Assembly (NCBI GenBank): GCA_934444695.1 | Contig: CAKSDF010000012.1 | Location: 1-25,043, forward strand | Direction of reading: 5' to 3' | DNA length: 25,043 nucleotides | Source: an uncultured Eubacteriales bacterium | GTDB lineage: Bacteria > Bacillota > Clostridia > Oscillospirales > Acutalibacteraceae | Shown: positions 22,250-25,043 of the stretch, in pieces | Numbering within the stretch: the stretch's first letter is position 1 | Layout: each line of letters begins with the position of its first letter | Notes under the pieces: generated by a model | What the model saw: the letters and a program-made list of their open reading frames with translations, nothing else | Databases searched by the model: none | What the model was told of the DNA's origin: nothing | Translations under genes and position numbers: made by a program

Positions 22250-23418
22250 TGAAGGAAATTATACTTATAAAAAACGGCGAGCTTGCCCTTAAGGGTCAGA
22301 ATCGCCGCGGATTTGAAGAAATTCTTATAAAAAACATACGCCGCAGAATAAAGCCTTTGGGGACGGTTAACATACGCGCCGCCCAGTCGACAATATACAT
22401 CGAGCCTGCCGATGAAGGCTTTGATATGGACGAGGCGCAAAACCGCATAGGAAAAGTATTCGGAATTGCCGCTTTCACGAGGGCGGCGGTGACCGAAAAG
22501 GATATGGAATGCATTAAAAAGACGGCGGCGGAATACCTTGCCGACAGTCTTACCGCGGCCAAAACCTTTAAGGTTGAGGCCAAGCGGGCCGACAAGACAT
22601 TTCCCTTTAAAAGCCCCGAAATCGCAAGGGAGCTCGGCGGATATATTTTGTCGAAATTCCATCATCTCAAGGTCGATGTCCATAATCCCGACATCACCGT
22701 TACGGTGGAGGTCAGGGAAAACGGTGCATATGTCCACGGAGATCAGATAAAGGGCGCAGGCGGGATGCCTGTTGGAACGGGCGGAAGAGCCGTGATACTC
22801 ATTTCCGGCGGAATCGATTCTCCCGTGGCGGCCTACACAATGGCAAAAAGGGGAATCGAGCTTGTGGGAGTTCATTTTGCAAGTCCACCTTACACCGGTC
22901 CCCGCGCCGAGCAAAAGGTCAGGGATCTTCTTACCATCGTTTCGCAGTACAGCGGAAGGATTCCTTTCTTTATCGTGCCTTTTACCGAGATACAGCTTGA
23001 AATAGACGAAAAATGTCCCGAGGAGCTTTTTACGGTTATTATGAGGCGGTTTATGATGAAAATCGCCCAGATAATCGCAAAAAAAGAGGACTGCAAGGCG
23101 CTCATAACCGGCGAAAGCGTCGGACAGGTGGCAAGTCAGACCATGGATGCCATCTGCTGCACCGACAAGGTTTGTGAAATGCCTGTTTTCCGTCCTCTCA
23201 TCGGAAATGACAAGGACGAGATCGTTACGGTATCGCGAAAGATCGGTGCGTTTGAAACCTCTATTCTGCCCTTTGAAGATTGCTGTACGGTGTTTACGCC
23301 CAAGCACCCGAGAACCAAGCCCCGCCTTGATATGGTCGAAAAGGCCGAGCAGGCTCTTGATATCGACGGACTTATAAAACGTGCAGTGGACGGCGTAAGG
23401 CTTGAAATCATTAGATAA
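22249..23418 (+). CDS. thiI: tRNA 4-thiouridine synthase ThiI
   Basis: 389 aa. ThiI adenylates U8 of tRNA and inserts sulfur from the desulfurase persulfide, and can also donate sulfur for thiamine thiazole. Residues about 60-165 form the THUMP RNA-binding region, the PP-loop ISGGIDSP is at 185-192, and the persulfide-carrying cysteine falls in DCCTVFTPKHP (Cys345/Cys346, near E. coli Cys344). The C-terminal rhodanese domain of the E. coli enzyme is absent, as is normal in Firmicutes. ATG 22249 shares a base with the upstream stop; GGAAG lies just before. The upstream in-frame extension (22207) is inside the desulfurase gene. It is the last gene of the operon. Confidence 0.95.
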   Translation: MKEIILIKNGELALKGQNRRGFEEILIKNIRRRIKPLGTVNIRAAQSTIYIEPADEGFDMDEAQNRIGKVFGIAAFTRAAVTEKDMECIKKTAAEYLADSLTAAKTFKVEAKRADKTFPFKSPEIARELGGYILSKFHHLKVDVHNPDITVTVEVRENGAYVHGDQIKGAGGMPVGTGGRAVILISGGIDSPVAAYTMAKRGIELVGVHFASPPYTGPRAEQKVRDLLTIVSQYSGRIPFFIVPFTEIQLEIDEKCPEELFTVIMRRFMMKIAQIIAKKEDCKALITGESVGQVASQTMDAICCTDKVCEMPVFRPLIGNDKDEIVTVSRKIGAFETSILPFEDCCTVFTPKHPRTKPRLDMVEKAEQALDIDGLIKRAVDGVRLEIIR

Positions 23419-23444
23419 CCGAAACAAAGATCTGTTGAAACGGC

Positions 23445-23464
23445 AAGACATATTAAGACATATT
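23445..23464 (+). repeat. Perfect tandem duplication of a 10-mer
   Basis: AAGACATATT occurs twice in a row in the 23419-23652 gap between thiI and cinA. Nearer cinA, TTTTAACCGATAA is followed by TTTTAACCTGATAA (about 23574-23601), another loose duplication. No clear terminator for thiI or strong promoter for cinA was found in this gap. Confidence 0.6.
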
Positions 23465-23652
23465 GAAATGTTACGGTTTTAAAAATGCCAAAGTGCCTCG
23501 ACCCGAAATAGCGGCAATGCAGGGAAACAACGGTCGCTTGAAGCAATGGAACGGGATTTAATGAAACAATAATTTTTAACCGATAATTTTAACCTGATAA
23601 ATTTAAATCATAATACAACTTGATTTTCATAAGATAAAGGTGATTTGATTTT

Positions 23653-25043
23653 ATGAATTGCGAAATAATAACCGTCGGTTCGGAAATAACCACGGGAGAT
23701 ATAACCAACACAAACGCGGCATTTTTGTCCGAGGAGCTGACCGATCTCGGCATCGAGGTCAACTATCAGACCGCAGTGGACGATAATGCCGGCCGCATAA
23801 TCGAGGCGCTCAGAGCGGCGGTTTCGAGGAGCCACATCATTATCTTTACCGGCGGACTCGGCCCCACTCCCGACGACATAACCAAGGAAACGGTTTTTAA
23901 AGCCGTTGGACTTGAGCTTTTTAAAAACGAGCAATCGTTTGAAAGAATAAAAAGATATTTTGAGGCCAAGGGCGAGCAGATGCCGGCAGCAAACGAAAAG
24001 CAGGCAATGTTTCCGAAAAGCGCAAGGATCTTTGAAAACAGCTGCGGAACGGCCGACGGATGCGCCGTTCGATCGGGCACCCAGTGTCTTGTGCTTCTTC
24101 CCGGCCCGCCGAGAGAGCTTAGGCCGATGTTTTCTCAGGTCAAGGAATATCTTGCGGATTTTCTCGACCTTAAATCGGTTGTGAAAAATCTTAAGGCTTT
24201 CGGTCCCGGCGAATCGGGTATTGCCGAGGTCATTGCCGACATAATCGAAAGAAAACGTCCCACCGTCGCCACATACATCGAGGCCGGCGGGGATGTCAGA
24301 ATAAAAATAACCGCCTCGGGCGAAGATGAAAATGAGCTAAGAACTCTTTGCGACAAAACGGCGGGAGAAATTGAGGATAGGCTCAAAAGCGCCGTATACA
24401 GCGACAGGGGACTTGATCTTCAGAGCGTTGTTGTGGAAAACCTGAGGGTCAGAAACCTTAAAATAGCCACGGCCGAAAGCTGCACGGCGGGATTGCTCTC
24501 AAAAATGCTGACCGATGTATCAGGCTCGTCGCAGGTTTTTGAATACGGAATATCGGCCTATGCAAACCGCATTAAAAACGAAAAATTGGGGGTCAGCGAC
24601 GAACTGCTCCGCAGGGTAGGAGCGGTTAGCGCAGAGGTAGCCGAGGCCATGGCCAAAGGCGCAAGAACCGAGGGCAGAGCCGACATCGGCATAGGTATAA
24701 CCGGCCTTGCGGGACCCGACGGCGGAACCGATAAAAAGCCTGTGGGACTGGTTTTTGTGTCGCTTTTCGACGGAAAGAATTTCTATACAAAACAGCTCAA
24801 CATTCCTTCCTCCAAGGGAAGGGAGGAAATAAGGCTGAGAAGCGCAATGGAAGCGCTCAATATGGTAAGGCTTTATATATTTAAGGATGCCGATTTTCTT
24901 TCGACCAAAAAGGTGTTTAATGACCCCTCCCGCGATGTCTTTTCGGGAGCGGTAAAGCCCTTTATTTCACCGCAAAATCAAGGCGGAATGCCGGCGGGAA
25001 CACCTGCTTTCGGCGGTGTGAACGCTTCCGACCGTGCATTTTC
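23653..25043 (+). CDS. cinA: CinA family protein with NMN-deamidase-like domain (partial, runs off the window)
   Basis: 463 residues are visible and the frame is still open at the window end. Residues 1 to about 170 form the molybdopterin-binding-like CinA-N domain (ITVGSEITTGDITNTNA; IFTGGLGPTPDDIT near 75-88; LLPGPPREL near 150). From about 255 to 410 is the CinA-C/PncC domain, which deamidates nicotinamide mononucleotide in related proteins: ATAESCTAG at 273-281 with catalytic-type serine, and GITGLAGPDGGT near 350. Typical CinA ends around 410-430 residues; here a Gly/Pro/Asn-rich stretch (QNQGGMPAGTPAFGG) continues, so there is a C-terminal extension or an additional domain. ATG 23653 follows AAGGTGAT. 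CinA is named for competence/damage-inducible expression; NAD salvage is its best-supported activity. Confidence 0.92.
   Translation, partial: MNCEIITVGSEITTGDITNTNAAFLSEELTDLGIEVNYQTAVDDNAGRIIEALRAAVSRSHIIIFTGGLGPTPDDITKETVFKAVGLELFKNEQSFERIKRYFEAKGEQMPAANEKQAMFPKSARIFENSCGTADGCAVRSGTQCLVLLPGPPRELRPMFSQVKEYLADFLDLKSVVKNLKAFGPGESGIAEVIADIIERKRPTVATYIEAGGDVRIKITASGEDENELRTLCDKTAGEIEDRLKSAVYSDRGLDLQSVVVENLRVRNLKIATAESCTAGLLSKMLTDVSGSSQVFEYGISAYANRIKNEKLGVSDELLRRVGAVSAEVAEAMAKGARTEGRADIGIGITGLAGPDGGTDKKPVGLVFVSLFDGKNFYTKQLNIPSSKGREEIRLRSAMEALNMVRLYIFKDADFLSTKKVFNDPSRDVFSGAVKPFISPQNQGGMPAGTPAFGGVNASDRAF

Noticed and set aside
21988..23451. 487-codon minus-strand frame opposite thiI
   Set aside because: Antisense shadow of thiI and the end of the desulfurase gene, with no recognisable domain or ribosome site.

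Overview
The window looks like a chromosome segment of a strictly anaerobic Clostridia-type Firmicute of moderate GC, plausibly a gut or rumen Oscillospirales/Ruminococcaceae relative. This is inferred from a complete set of [FeFe]-hydrogenase maturases, rubredoxin, a ferredoxin-dependent 2-oxoacid oxidoreductase, two T-box leaders, DegV, a NifS/ThiI pair and strong AGGAGG-type ribosome binding sites. No rRNA, tRNA, IS element, phage gene or CRISPR array was seen.

Layout. Positions 1-1768 (+) hold the end of an unidentified gene and the methionine ABC importer genes metN-metI. Positions 1879-2347 (+) hold a promoter, a Bfd-like [2Fe-2S] protein and a rubredoxin with an unusual first metal loop. 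Positions 2401-2676 hold a non-coding element bounded by long imperfect inverted repeats. Positions 2825-6841 (+) form a TM1266-like/hydE/hydG/hydF operon that makes the H-cluster; no hydrogenase structural gene is visible. A single-pass membrane protein of unknown function follows (7069-7734), ending at a bidirectional terminator.

Positions 7982-19799 are all on the minus strand and form the most interesting block. In transcription order: promoter and T-box leader; a fusion of XRE helix-turn-helix, cupin and acyl-CoA synthetase; a ParA/MinD-like ATPase; a four-subunit 2-oxoacid:ferredoxin oxidoreductase (delta, alpha, beta, gamma); and branched-chain aminotransferase IlvE. A second promoter and T-box leader then precede a LeuA-like protein that has lost its catalytic motifs but kept the leucine-type regulatory domain, and a fusion of a TIM-barrel domain to another acyl-CoA ligase. 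Acyl-CoA ligase, ferredoxin-dependent oxoacid synthase and aminotransferase together make a route from exogenous branched-chain (or aryl) acids to amino acids by reductive carboxylation. Control of both ligase genes by uncharged tRNA fits the biosynthetic direction. This pathway reading is inference.

Positions 19972-25043 (+) carry a DegV-family lipid-binding protein, a NifS-type cysteine desulfurase translationally coupled to ThiI (tRNA 4-thiouridine), and a CinA protein cut by the window end that continues past the usual CinA length.
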